In this document: positions 35,000 through 43,945 of the stretch, one piece after another | Position numbering within the stretch: the stretch's first letter is position 1 | Layout of the letters: each line of letters begins with the position of its first letter | NCBI RefSeq assembly: GCF_028609885.1 | Contig: NZ_CP063195.1 | Location: forward strand, 2,170,001-2,234,000 | DNA length: 64,000 nucleotides | Origin: Corynebacterium jeikeium | GTDB lineage: Bacteria; Actinomycetota; Actinomycetes; Mycobacteriales; Mycobacteriaceae | Reading direction: 5' to 3' | Notes under the pieces: model-generated | Seen by the model: only the letters and a program-made list of their open reading frames with translations | The model's database searches: none | Told to the model about the DNA's origin: nothing | Position numbers and translations under genes: made by a program

Positions 35000-35842
35000 A
35001 TGAAGCGTTTCTCACAGTCCCTGACCGCAGTTGCAATCGCCAGCGCGCTGACCATCGGTGGCGCCACCGTCGCACAGGCACAGGTTCCTGCCCCCGCTGA
35101 GATCACCGTCGACGGCGTCCTGTATCAGAAGCAGGCCGACGGTTCCTACAAAGCCAAGCCCACCTTCGAAGGACAACCACCAGCGACCCTGACCGCTGAT
35201 CAGGCTCAGGCCGAGTGGGAGAAGCAGCAGGGCACGCAGCCCGAGGGCGAGGGTGACCAGGCCGCTCCGGACGCTGAGGGCGAGGGTGACCAGACCGCTC
35301 CGGACTCCAACGATCCGGAGGGCATCCCGGCCCCCGCCACCAAGGTCGACAAGGACGGCAACACCTGCTACCAGCACCTGCAGGATCCAACTGTGTACGT
35401 GAAGGATCGTAACCAGGTCAACGCTCCTATCACCGACGAGATGCGCGCAGAGTGCGCCACCGATTCCGAGCAGAAGCCGGGCTTCGACAAGAAGAAGCTG
35501 GCTTGGCTGGCGCTGCCGGCTACCCTGATCATCGGTGGTATCGTCTGGCACCTCGCTAACGACGGCAAGACCTACGTCAAGGACGAGAACAGCAAGGAAG
35601 CTCCGTCTGCCGAGGAGAAGGCAGCTTCCGACAAGATGCTGCAGAACAACAAGGACGAGGTCATTGCCCAGGGCGGCAAGCTGGCTGGCGACAACACCGG
35701 CAACGCTACCGAGGCAACCACTGAGCGTGGCATGCTGGCACAGACCGGCTCCAACACCGCTGCACGTGGCCTGGCTGCCCTGGCCGTCGTTGCAATGATT
35801 GCAGCCGGCGCCTTCGCTGTTCGCCGCAAGCTGTTCGCTTAA
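35000..35842 (+). CDS. LAQTG-anchored surface protein
   Basis: The 280-residue protein has a signal peptide ending near AQAQ (about residue 28). A Pro/Glu-rich stretch with two copies of EGEGDQxAPD (about 82-102) and a two-Cys segment (NTCYQHL, ECATD) follow. An internal hydrophobic span lies at 167-186 (LAWLALPATLIIGGIVWHLA). The C-terminal sorting signal has LAQTG at 246-250, a membrane helix and a basic RRK tail. LAxTG is the class E sortase motif. The ATG at 35000 follows AAGGAGA. The inner hydrophobic span is odd for a wall-anchored protein and could hold it in the membrane. Confidence 0.85.
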   Translation: MKRFSQSLTAVAIASALTIGGATVAQAQVPAPAEITVDGVLYQKQADGSYKAKPTFEGQPPATLTADQAQAEWEKQQGTQPEGEGDQAAPDAEGEGDQTAPDSNDPEGIPAPATKVDKDGNTCYQHLQDPTVYVKDRNQVNAPITDEMRAECATDSEQKPGFDKKKLAWLALPATLIIGGIVWHLANDGKTYVKDENSKEAPSAEEKAASDKMLQNNKDEVIAQGGKLAGDNTGNATEATTERGMLAQTGSNTAARGLAALAVVAMIAAGAFAVRRKLFA

Positions 35843-35889
35843 GGCCTAAGGCGGCTAAGTCGCAAAGCGCCTCAGCGCACAAACTCCTG

Positions 35890-35930
35890 AACCCACCTTC
35901 CTCACGGCCACGCCGTGCAGGGGGTGGGTT
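35890..35930 (+). terminator. Terminator of the surface protein gene
   Basis: AACCCACC pairs with GGTGGGTT and CACGG with CCGTG inside it. The IS1249-like element is inserted 14 bp beyond. Confidence 0.85.
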
Positions 35931-35943
35931 TCATGTATTCGGT

Positions 35944-37328
35944 GGGTTAAGGGTCAAAATGTGTGTCTGGCTCGGCGTGTCGCGGGGGTTAGATTTGGCC
36001 TTTTTGAATGCCGATTGAGTGGGTGTAGTCGGTGTCGATAGCGTTGTCGTAGAGGGCTGGGCGTCCTGTTTCGTGGTCGGCTTGGTTCTCGGTTTGGGTC
36101 AGGGTGGATACTTTGGCGAGTTGGCCCTGGCCCCAGTCGGACTGCCTGGCGATTCGTACTGGATCGTCAGGCAGTTCCGTTTTTAAGTAGAGCCACCAAT
36201 CCAGCATGCGGCGTTGTCGTTCGCCTGATCTGCCGCGGTGGGTTCTGGCGAGCAGTTTGAGCTGGGCGTTGATGCCGCCTTCTAAGCTGTTGGTGGTGGA
36301 TTTGATCCGCTCGGGCGCAAGGACTCCTGCTGGCGGGTTGAGGTAGACAAACAGCATCTCGGACCGCCAAAGATGGTTGAGGCTGTTGTAGGCCTTGCGC
36401 ACGTTGTGGTGGGTCCACACGCGGGTCCATGCACCTGTTTTGGGGTCTTTGATCATGGTTTTCTCGTTCATCCATTCCCGGTAGATCGTTGAAAACTCGT
36501 GCAGTTGCACACCCCACGCGGCGGCTTCATCCAGTGTGGTGATCCGGGTCAGTTTCAGCGCAAGTCGGTAGATGGTGCGCCCGGCATCGGTGCGTGGGTT
36601 GGTGGTGGTGTAGCGGCGGACCACGCGTTGGGCGTGGACGAGGCAGCGTTGAATTTTCGTAGTCGGCCAGCACTTTTTGATTGCGCTGTATGCGCCTTGG
36701 CCGCCGTCGATGACGGCGATGAGTGGGGCTTCGATGCGTTCAAGCAGCAGTTGGTAGTCGCGGGTGGTTTCGTGTTTGCACCAGTGCCAGGCGATCACGT
36801 GGTCGATGGTCGCCGCGACGATCAGGCAGCCACCGGCGGTGTAGGTGCCATCGAGAAATACCTGGTCGTAGATCCGCTTGTGGTGGCCGGCGGTGGGGTC
36901 AGGCACATCAACGAGCCAGCACCACTTGAAGCGCCGCTTCATGGTGGCGCGGCTAACACCGTTTCGTTTGGCTAGGTCGTCGAGTGATATTGCGGTGGTG
37001 CAATGCTCGATGAACTGGGTGAACACTGCCGCGTTGGTGATGTCGTTTCGACGTTTGACGCTGGAGGCGCCGCATTGTTTGCAGCGCCATCTGGTGGTGC
37101 CTTTGCTGGTGGTGCCGTTGCGTTTCATTTCACCGCCGCAGTGGCAGCGTGGTTGGTTCTTCGACATTGCGACACCACACCACGCCGCGCATAGCACATC
37201 ACGGCTGCCACACCGAGGATTTCCCGTCGGGGGCTAGATATATGCTTCCGGAGCATATACTTTCCGGAAACCTACAGGTCAATCCGTGAAAATCCGCGAT
37301 TCCGGACACACTTTTTGACCCTTAACCC
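35944..37328 (-). mobile_element. IS1249-like element, intact copy
   Basis: The 1385-bp element has terminal repeats GGGTTAAGGGTCAAAA on both ends (one mismatch just inside) and a perfect 8-bp target duplication, TATTCGGT (35936-35943 and 37329-37336). The transposase gene is unbroken. It provides the reference for the split copy at 366-12233, though the two differ considerably. Confidence 0.96.
35989..37167 (-). CDS. IS1249-like transposase (intact)
   Basis: The 392-residue enzyme starts at MSKNQPRCHCGGEMKRNG, with an N-terminal zinc ribbon (CHCGG, CKQCG). The DDE-type core includes FLDGTYTAGGCLIVAAT, VIDGGQGAYSAIKKCW and TNSLEGGINAQLKLLARTHRG. It is complete, so it is probably active. In-frame codons up to 37197 precede the better start. 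Confidence 0.94.
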   Translation of the reverse strand: MSKNQPRCHCGGEMKRNGTTSKGTTRWRCKQCGASSVKRRNDITNAAVFTQFIEHCTTAISLDDLAKRNGVSRATMKRRFKWCWLVDVPDPTAGHHKRIYDQVFLDGTYTAGGCLIVAATIDHVIAWHWCKHETTRDYQLLLERIEAPLIAVIDGGQGAYSAIKKCWPTTKIQRCLVHAQRVVRRYTTTNPRTDAGRTIYRLALKLTRITTLDEAAAWGVQLHEFSTIYREWMNEKTMIKDPKTGAWTRVWTHHNVRKAYNSLNHLWRSEMLFVYLNPPAGVLAPERIKSTTNSLEGGINAQLKLLARTHRGRSGERQRRMLDWWLYLKTELPDDPVRIARQSDWGQGQLAKVSTLTQTENQADHETGRPALYDNAIDTDYTHSIGIQKGQI

Positions 37329-37360
37329 TATTCGGTGGCGCCTTCCACTCCCCTACGACT

Positions 37361-37439
37361 GTTGAACACTACAATCGCCACATAGTGGATTTTTAGGCCG
37401 AATGGCACCGAGGTGGCGTCACCCGAAGAAGGAACACCA
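37361..37439 (+). promoter_or_regulatory. Promoter and leader of the J-domain/GntR operon
   Basis: It is a near-copy of the region at 33772: TTGAACACTACAATCGCC with -10 TACAAT (37370-37375), AGGTGGCGTCA, and an AAGGAAC ribosome-binding site. The IS1249-like element inserted 32 bp upstream and leaves the -10 intact. Confidence 0.75.
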
Positions 37440-37790
37440 ATGAGCGACTACCGAAGCAACCCTGAGTATCTGCGCCAACGGCGCGCACTAGTTCGGAAGC
37501 ACCACCCCGACGCGGGAGGAAGCGACGCAGAACTCATCGAGGCACTGCGAGTATTAGACGCGGCCTGGGATCGGCGCGCGCGACTACGCCGACAAGTGCA
37601 AGAACACCGACCTAGCTTCATTTCTGAGGAGACGGCAGACCAGGCTTTGGACGCCGCTGAGCAAGCCGTTGGCGTGGCCGAGAATCTTGCACGCAGCGCC
37701 GGAAGGTTCGCCGGCAATGTCCGCCGTACCCTCTTCCACAAACTGCCCCAGGAGTTTCGGCGCGGCTATCAGGAGGGAGACAACGAGTGA
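37440..37790 (+). CDS. Short J-domain-like protein
   Basis: The 116-residue protein has an HPD motif in RKHHPDAGGSDAELIEALR, the hallmark of DnaJ domains that stimulate Hsp70 ATPase. It lacks the Gly/Phe and zinc regions. The second half is Ala-rich and helical (LDAAEQAVGVAENLARSAG). Its stop overlaps the GntR start (GTGA), so the pair is co-translated. Function is unknown. Confidence 0.75.
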   Translation: MSDYRSNPEYLRQRRALVRKHHPDAGGSDAELIEALRVLDAAWDRRARLRRQVQEHRPSFISEETADQALDAAEQAVGVAENLARSAGRFAGNVRRTLFHKLPQEFRRGYQEGDNE

Positions 37791-38545
37791 CCACCCTTTA
37801 CCAGCAGATCGCCCACGAGCTGCGTGAGGACATCCGTAGCGAGCGGTTCGCGGTCGGGGAACCACTACCGAGTGAGAAGGAGCTTTCGGAGCGCTTTCAC
37901 GTAGCCCCCGGAACTATGCGACAGGCTCTTAACGTGCTGGTAGACGAAGGAACCCTTAGTTCCAAACGCGGTGCCCGAAAGGTCGTCATGCGGATGCCCG
38001 CTCGTTTTCCGGAAATTTCCAAGTTCCGAAGTTTCGCACAATGGGCCTATGGACGCGGACGAACCCCTGGCGGGCACGTCATCAAGCAAGAATGGGTCGA
38101 ACAGACTGAGCAAGACTCACTGCTACTGCGAATCCCCGACGGCCAGCAGGTACTCACGGTTCTACGCGTCCGCACCATTGACGGTGCACCTGTCATGCTA
38201 GAACGCACACGCTACCCCGCTTGGGTGGGCGCGAAGGTCGCAGCTATGGATCCAACGTGTCCCTCTGTCACTAACGAACTAGCGACGCGTCACAATATCC
38301 ACTTCTTCGCCGCAGACAATGTCTTCTCGGCCTCTAAAGCTGGAGCCGTTGATGCCCAGTGGTTGCCGCTGGCTGCTGGTGATCCAGTTTTGGTACACCG
38401 CCGTTTGTCACGCGATGCGAAAGGCTCGCCGTTGGAGATGAGTGAGGATCGCTATCTTGCCGACGCCCTTAGTATCGCCGTCCCGACGTCTGGGAAGAAC
38501 AACGTACTCAGTTGGACGACGTTGAATCAATTCCCCTGGGAATAG
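37787..38545 (+). CDS. GntR-family regulator (HutC/UTRA type)
   Basis: The 252-residue regulator has an N-terminal winged helix (LREDIRSERFAVGEPLPSEK and VAPGTMRQALNVLVDEG). A C-terminal UTRA ligand domain ends in LEMSEDRYLADALSIAVP. The start is GTG. It is co-transcribed with the J-domain gene. Its ligand and target are not evident; it may control its own operon. Confidence 0.93.
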   Translation: MTTLYQQIAHELREDIRSERFAVGEPLPSEKELSERFHVAPGTMRQALNVLVDEGTLSSKRGARKVVMRMPARFPEISKFRSFAQWAYGRGRTPGGHVIKQEWVEQTEQDSLLLRIPDGQQVLTVLRVRTIDGAPVMLERTRYPAWVGAKVAAMDPTCPSVTNELATRHNIHFFAADNVFSASKAGAVDAQWLPLAAGDPVLVHRRLSRDAKGSPLEMSEDRYLADALSIAVPTSGKNNVLSWTTLNQFPWE

Positions 38546-38575
38546 GTTGCACGGATACAATCCTGAATACAAAAA

Positions 38576-38601
38576 CGCCCCGGGCTCTTTAAAGCCCGGG
38601 G
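38576..38601. terminator. Shared terminator of the GntR gene and tuf
   Basis: GCCCCGGGCT pairs with AGCCCGGGGC around a CTTTAA loop, with A-tract before and T-tract after. It serves converging transcripts. Confidence 0.95.
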
Positions 38602-38656
38602 CATTTTCCGTTTAGCACCGTAGCGCTAAGCGGAGATCAGCGTGAAGTAGTGACTA

Positions 38657-39847
38657 CTACTTGGTGATCTTGGTAACGCGGCCAGCGCCAACGGTGCGGC
38701 CACCCTCACGGATAGCGAAGCGCAGGCCCTCGTCCATTGCGACCGGCTGGATCAGGGTGACGGACATGTCAACGTTGTCGCCCGGCATAACCATCTCGGT
38801 GCCCTCCGGCAGCTTCACAACACCGGTAACGTCGGTGGTGCGGAAGTAGAACTGCGGACGGTAGTTGTCGAAGAACGGGGTGTGGCGGCCGCCCTCGTCC
38901 TTGGACAGAACGTAAACGGAGCCCTCGAACTCGGTGTGCGGGGTGTACGCGCCCGGCTTAGCAACGATCTGGCCACGCTCAACGTCCTCGCGCTTCAGAC
39001 CACGCAGCAGCAGTGCAGCGTTGTCGCCAGCCTCTGCGGTGTCCAGCAGCTTGTTGAACATCTCGATGGAGGTAACGGTGGTCTTCTGGGACTTCTCGCG
39101 GATACCCAGGATCTCGACCTCATCGTTCAGGTTCAGGATGCCACGCTCAACACGGCCGGTAACAACGGTACCGCGACCGGTAATGGTGAAGATGTCCTCA
39201 ACCGGCATCAGGAACGGCTTGTCGGTCTCGCGCTCCGGATCCGGGATGGAGTCGTCACAAGCCTGCATGAGCTCGAGGATCTGCTTGCCCCACTTCTCGT
39301 CGCCCTCCAGGGCCTTCAGTGCGGAGATGTGAACAACCGGAGCTTCCTCGTCGAACTCCTGCTCGGCCAGCAGCTCGCGAACCTCCATCTCGACGAGCTC
39401 CAGCAGCTCCTCATCGTCAACCATGTCGCACTTGTTCAGTGCAACCAGGATGTAAGGAACGCCAACCTGGCGAGCCAGCAGAACGTGCTCGCGGGTCTGC
39501 GGCATCGGGCCATCGGTTGCAGCAACAACCAGGATAGCGCCGTCCATCTGAGCAGCACCGGTGATCATGTTCTTGATGTAGTCGGCGTGACCCGGAGCGT
39601 CAACGTGAGCGTAGTGGCGCTTCTCGGTCTCGTACTCAACGTGGGAGATGTTGATCGTGATGCCACGCTCCTTCTCCTCCGGCGCCTTATCGATGGCGTC
39701 GAAAGCGAAGGACTTGTTGGCCTCGGGGAATGCGTCAGCCAGAACCTTGGTGATCGCGGCAGTGGTGGTGGTCTTGCCGTGGTCGACGTGACCAATGGTG
39801 CCGATGTTTACGTGCGGCTTGGAACGCTCGAACTTAGCCTTCGCCAC
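38657..39847 (-). CDS. tuf: Elongation factor Tu
   Basis: The 396-residue GTPase delivers aminoacyl-tRNA to the ribosome. It has G motifs [18 protein letters not shown] and SALK, and the conserved C-terminal [13 protein letters not shown]. It lies downstream of fusA as its own unit, with strong codon bias. Confidence 0.99.
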   Translation of the reverse strand: MAKAKFERSKPHVNIGTIGHVDHGKTTTTAAITKVLADAFPEANKSFAFDAIDKAPEEKERGITINISHVEYETEKRHYAHVDAPGHADYIKNMITGAAQMDGAILVVAATDGPMPQTREHVLLARQVGVPYILVALNKCDMVDDEELLELVEMEVRELLAEQEFDEEAPVVHISALKALEGDEKWGKQILELMQACDDSIPDPERETDKPFLMPVEDIFTITGRGTVVTGRVERGILNLNDEVEILGIREKSQKTTVTSIEMFNKLLDTAEAGDNAALLLRGLKREDVERGQIVAKPGAYTPHTEFEGSVYVLSKDEGGRHTPFFDNYRPQFYFRTTDVTGVVKLPEGTEMVMPGDNVDMSVTLIQPVAMDEGLRFAIREGGRTVGAGRVTKITK

Positions 39848-40345
39848 TTTGTGTCCTCCTGGACTGCTCGGTGGCTACGACTCTCGCAGCCACATTAACT
39901 TTTATTCCCAACCAGCTGCTTCCCCGCAGTTTGCGGATTGCTCACTGGCTAGTTTTCTTACTTCTTGCCGAATTTCAGATTATCCGTGTAACGAACATCT
40001 TCGCCTCGACTTTGTGTTTCGAGGCCAGTCGCGCTACACGCGAACTGGGTAACGGCCAGCACACCGCATCCTACGTCACTGTACCCCATCTAGAAAAATT
40101 AGCCTCTGTAAGCAAAGCCAAAACCCCACATAAATTAGGGTAAGCCCTTAGAGACAACTATTTCTAGCCGTCTTAGCTAGTTATCTATTTGGTTACTTTT
40201 TGACGCAGGCCTGCGCCGTGCTGACCCCTACCCCGCAAGGCCCCTCACCCCGTGAACCCTCTTGTCAGCCCCGTTACGACGGAGCCTTGGGCGTCACAAG
40301 GATGAAGGAAGCCTTAGCTAGAGAGGGGCGGAAACGACCCCAGTA
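39848..40345 (-). other. tuf promoter region and fusA trailer
   Basis: There is no gene. A motif TGCGTCAAAAA (around 40201-40206 and outward) resembles the shared r-protein upstream element, but no GATTTGG follows at the usual distance. TACAGT about 80 bp nearer the gene is a possible -10. The promoter is not settled. Confidence 0.45.
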
Positions 40346-42460
40346 TTAGGCCTGGCCTCCGGTGCGCTCCGCGATGATGTCGGAAGCAACGTTGGTCGGA
40401 ACCTCACCGTAGGAGTCGAAGATCATCGAGAAGTTTGCACGACCGGCGGTGCGGGAACGCAGGTCACCGATGTAGCCGAACATCTCAGACAGCGGCACCT
40501 TAGCCTTGACAACCTTGGCGCCAGCACGGTCGTCCATGGAGGAAACCTGGCCACGGCGGGAGTTGATGTCGCCGATGACGTCGCCCATGTACTCCTCAGG
40601 GGTGATGACCTCAACAGCCATCAGCGGCTCCAGCAGAACCGGCTTTGCCTTGGCAACTGCTTCCTTCAGAGCCTGAGAACCGGCCAGCTTGAAGGCCATC
40701 TCAGAGGAGTCGACCTCGTGGTAAGCACCATCCAGCAGGGTGGCCTTGATGTTTACCAGCGGGAAGCCGGCCAGGTAGCCGTACTGCATAGCGTCCTGGA
40801 TACCAGCGTCGACAGACGGGATGTACTCCTTCGGCACGCGACCACCGGTGACCTCGTTGACGAACTCGTAGGTCTCCTCGGAGCCCTCCTCCGGCGCGTA
40901 GGGCTCGACGGCAATGATGACGCGCGCGAACTGACCGGAACCACCGGTCTGCTTCTTGTGGGTGTATTCCAGCTTCTCGACCGGCTTGCGGATGGTCTCG
41001 CGGTAAGCAACCTGCGGGTTACCGATGTTCGCCTCAACCTTGAACTCGCGGCGCATACGGTCAACCAGAACGTCCAGGTGCAGCTCGCCCATACCGCCGA
41101 TGACGGTCTGGCCGGTCTCTTCATCCAGCTTCACGGTGAAGGTCGGGTCCTCTTCCGCCAGCTTCTGGATAGCGGTACCCAGCTTCTCCTGGTCAGACTT
41201 GGTCTTCGGCTCGATGGCGACCTCGATAACCGGATCCGGGAAGTCCATGGACTCCAGGATGACCGGATCCTGAGCGTCACACAGGGTGTCACCGGTGGTG
41301 GTGTCCTTCAGGCCGATGAAGGCGTAGATGTGACCAGCGGATGCACGATCCACCGGCTGCTCCTTGTTGGAGTGCATCTGGAACAGCTTGCCGATGCGCT
41401 CCTTCTTGTCCTTCGTGGAGTTGGTGACCTGCGCACCGGATTCAACGGAACCGGAGTAAACGCGGACGTAGGTCAGCTTGCCGAAGAACGGGTGTACGGC
41501 AACCTTGAATGCCAGAGCGGAGAACGGCTCGTCCTTGGAGGGCTTGCGCAGAACCTCAACCTCGGGATCCTTAGCGTCGTGGCCCTTGATGGAGCCGACG
41601 TCCATCGGGTTCGGCAGGAAGTCGATAACAGCGTCCAGCATCGGCTGGATGCCCTTGTTCTTGTAAGCAGAACCACAGTAAACCGGGTAAACCTCGGAGT
41701 TAACGGTCAGCTTACGGATCTGTGCCTTCAGCTCATCAACGGTGAGTTCCTCACCGGCGAAGTAGCGCTCCATGAGCTCCTCGTCGGACTCAGCAACGGT
41801 CTCGACGAGCTTCTCGCGGTACTCCTCGGCCTTGTCCTTGAGATCCTCCGGAATGTCCTCGTAGGTCGGCTCCGCACCGATCTCTACCTTGCCGCGCCAG
41901 GTAACAGCGCGCATGTTCAGTAGGTCAACGATGCCATCGAAGTCGTCCTCAGCACCGATCGGCAGGGCCATTACCAGTGGCTTTGCACCCAGGCGGTCGA
42001 CGATGGTCTGCACCGTGTAGTAGAAGTCTGCGCCCAGCTTGTCCATCTTGTTGACGAAGCAAATACGCGGAACGTCGTACTTGGTTGCCTGGCGCCAAAC
42101 CTGCTCGGACTGCGGCTCCACGCCTTCCTTGGCGTCGAACACAGCCACCGCACCGTCCAGGACACGCAGGGAGCGCTCCACCTCAACGGTGAAGTCCACG
42201 TGGCCGGGGGTGTCGATGATGTTGATCTGGTTACCTTCCCAGAAACAGGTGGTAGCAGCGGAGGTAATGGTAATACCGCGCTCCTTCTCCTGCTCCATCC
42301 AGTCCATCGTGGAGGCGCCATCGTGGGTCTCACCGATCTTACGGTTAATACCGGTGTAGAAAAGGATGCGCTCCGTGGTGGTGGTCTTACCAGCATCGAT
42401 GTGCGCCATGATGCCGATGTTGCGGACCTTCTTCAGGTCGGTCAACGCTTCAAGTGCCAC
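40346..42460 (-). CDS. fusA: Elongation factor G
   Basis: The 704-residue translocase has G1 AHIDAGKTT and the DTPGHVDF and NKMD motifs. Its five domains are of normal length, ending in the EF-G C-terminal fold. It is third in the str cluster, 275 bp after rpsG. Confidence 0.99.
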   Translation of the reverse strand: MALEALTDLKKVRNIGIMAHIDAGKTTTTERILFYTGINRKIGETHDGASTMDWMEQEKERGITITSAATTCFWEGNQINIIDTPGHVDFTVEVERSLRVLDGAVAVFDAKEGVEPQSEQVWRQATKYDVPRICFVNKMDKLGADFYYTVQTIVDRLGAKPLVMALPIGAEDDFDGIVDLLNMRAVTWRGKVEIGAEPTYEDIPEDLKDKAEEYREKLVETVAESDEELMERYFAGEELTVDELKAQIRKLTVNSEVYPVYCGSAYKNKGIQPMLDAVIDFLPNPMDVGSIKGHDAKDPEVEVLRKPSKDEPFSALAFKVAVHPFFGKLTYVRVYSGSVESGAQVTNSTKDKKERIGKLFQMHSNKEQPVDRASAGHIYAFIGLKDTTTGDTLCDAQDPVILESMDFPDPVIEVAIEPKTKSDQEKLGTAIQKLAEEDPTFTVKLDEETGQTVIGGMGELHLDVLVDRMRREFKVEANIGNPQVAYRETIRKPVEKLEYTHKKQTGGSGQFARVIIAVEPYAPEEGSEETYEFVNEVTGGRVPKEYIPSVDAGIQDAMQYGYLAGFPLVNIKATLLDGAYHEVDSSEMAFKLAGSQALKEAVAKAKPVLLEPLMAVEVITPEEYMGDVIGDINSRRGQVSSMDDRAGAKVVKAKVPLSEMFGYIGDLRSRTAGRANFSMIFDSYGEVPTNVASDIIAERTGGQA

Positions 42461-42734
42461 TGGGTTACCCCGCTCATTTCGTTGTTGAGCGACTTTGCTG
42501 GAACTTCCATGTTGTTCACATTGTTGTTCAGTAGTGCTTCTAAAAGCCCCGAAAGCCGCAGGCGATTACGTACTCGTTCTATTGTGCCAGCTTTACGCTG
42601 TCACGTCTCGTTGAGGGTCTGCTGTTTTCTAGTGTTTTCTCGTGTCTACTAGTTAGCGCCCTCACGCGCTTAATAGCACGATAGCCCCACTACCCCTATA
42701 TGAAGTTGAGGGTTGTGAGGCTATAAAACCACTG

Positions 42735-43205
42735 TTACCAGCGGTAGTGGGCGAAGGCGCGGTTGGCCTCTGCCATCTTGTGAGTGTCTTCGCGACGCTT
42801 CACGGATGCACCCAGACCATTCGATGCGTCCAGGATCTCGTTGGCAAGACGCTCGGTCATGGTGTTCTCACGACGCTGGCGGGTGAAGGTCACCAGCCAA
42901 CGCAGTGCGAGGGTGGTGGAACGGCCGGGGCGAACCTCAACCGGAACCTGGTAGGTAGCGCCACCAACACGGCGGGAACGAACCTCAAGAGCCGGCTTAA
43001 CGTTGTCGAGAGCCTTCTTCAGGGTGAGGATCGGATCGGTGCCGGTCTTCTCGCGGCACTGCTCCAGAGCGCCGTAAACGATGCGCTCTGCGGTGGACTT
43101 CTTACCGTCAAGGAGAACCTTGTTAACCAGCTGGGAGACGAGAACGTCGCCGTAAACTGGATCCTTGACTAGCTGTCGGGAAGGTGCTGGACCCTTACGT
43201 GGCAT
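42735..43205 (-). CDS. rpsG: 30S ribosomal protein S7 (uS7)
   Basis: The 156-residue protein has [18 protein letters not shown] and ends [14 protein letters not shown]. It nucleates 30S head assembly. It lies 4 bp after rpsL and is co-transcribed with it. Confidence 0.98.
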   Translation of the reverse strand: MPRKGPAPSRQLVKDPVYGDVLVSQLVNKVLLDGKKSTAERIVYGALEQCREKTGTDPILTLKKALDNVKPALEVRSRRVGGATYQVPVEVRPGRSTTLALRWLVTFTRQRRENTMTERLANEILDASNGLGASVKRREDTHKMAEANRAFAHYRW

Positions 43206-43208
43206 TGT

Positions 43209-43580
43209 TTACTTCTCCTTCTTAGCGCCGTAGCGGGAACGTGCCTGCTTGCGGTCCTTAACACCCTGGGTGTCGAGGGAACCACGCACGATCTTGTAAC
43301 GAACACCCGGGAGGTCCCTCACACGACCACCGCGGACGAGCACCATGGAGTGCTCCTGCAGGTTGTGGCCCTCACCCGGAATGTAGGCGGAAACCTCGAT
43401 ACCGGAGGTCAGGCGAACACGGGCGACCTTACGCAGTGCGGAGTTCGGCTTCTTCGGGGTAGTGGTGTACACACGGGTGCACACACCGCGGCGCTGCGGG
43501 GAGCCCTTCAGCGCAGCAGTGGCAACCTTCGTGCTCTTATCGTGACGGCCCTTGCGGACCAGCTGCTGAATAGTTGGCAT
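43209..43580 (-). CDS. rpsL: 30S ribosomal protein S12 (uS12) with Arg88
   Basis: The 123-residue decoding-centre protein starts [18 protein letters not shown] at ATG 43578-43580; upstream in-frame codons are leader. Lys43 ([12 protein letters not shown]) is the usual residue. Position 88 is Arg, in [13 protein letters not shown], where Lys is almost universal. The codon is AGG, one base from AAG and unlike the CGC/CGT used for other arginines in the gene. K88R is a well-known streptomycin-resistance change. The phenotype is inferred. Confidence 0.97.
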
Positions 43581-43877
43581 AGATGAACTTTCTTTCGGTT
43601 CTTTCGGTGCAGTATCGCAACGCGGCCACCGAAGTGGTGACTGCCCTGCGGGTTGAGCATTTGTAGCTTTGGGGATCCCAAAGGATGCGCACACACGAAA
43701 AATAAGGGGCTCTTCCTTACGGGGCCTCTTCCGTGGTGTATCACCCCACGCAATAACGTGGAGATCCCTGCATCGCACTCCAGCTGCACAACCGGCCTAG
43801 ACGTTAGCCCGGCATAAACCTCGGCTAACCTGTGGCCACCACTGCACCAGCGGAGACAATACAATCTACGGGGAAGA
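43581..43877 (-). other. rpsL leader region
   Basis: About 300 nt lie between the probable promoter and the rpsL start codon. No gene, terminator or known leader motif is evident. Confidence 0.5.
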
Positions 43878-43925
43878 AGTTTAGTGCACCTTGTGCCAGC
43901 TACCAAATCCCATTTTCTTAAACGC
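43878..43925 (-). promoter_or_regulatory. Possible str operon promoter
   Basis: On the minus strand AAAATGGGATTTGG is followed after 19-20 bp by TAAACT (43878-43883). GCGTTTAAG upstream resembles the GGCGTCAAAA element of other r-protein promoters. Confidence 0.6.
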
Positions 43926-43945
43926 ACTGGCCTACAATCATCGCG

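Noticed and set aside
40141..40210. Full shared r-protein promoter before tuf
   Set aside because: TGCGTCAAAAA is present but GATTTGG is missing at the expected spacing.
40718..41923. 401-codon plus-strand frame over fusA
   Set aside because: Antisense shadow of EF-G with leucine/valine-rich nonsense content.
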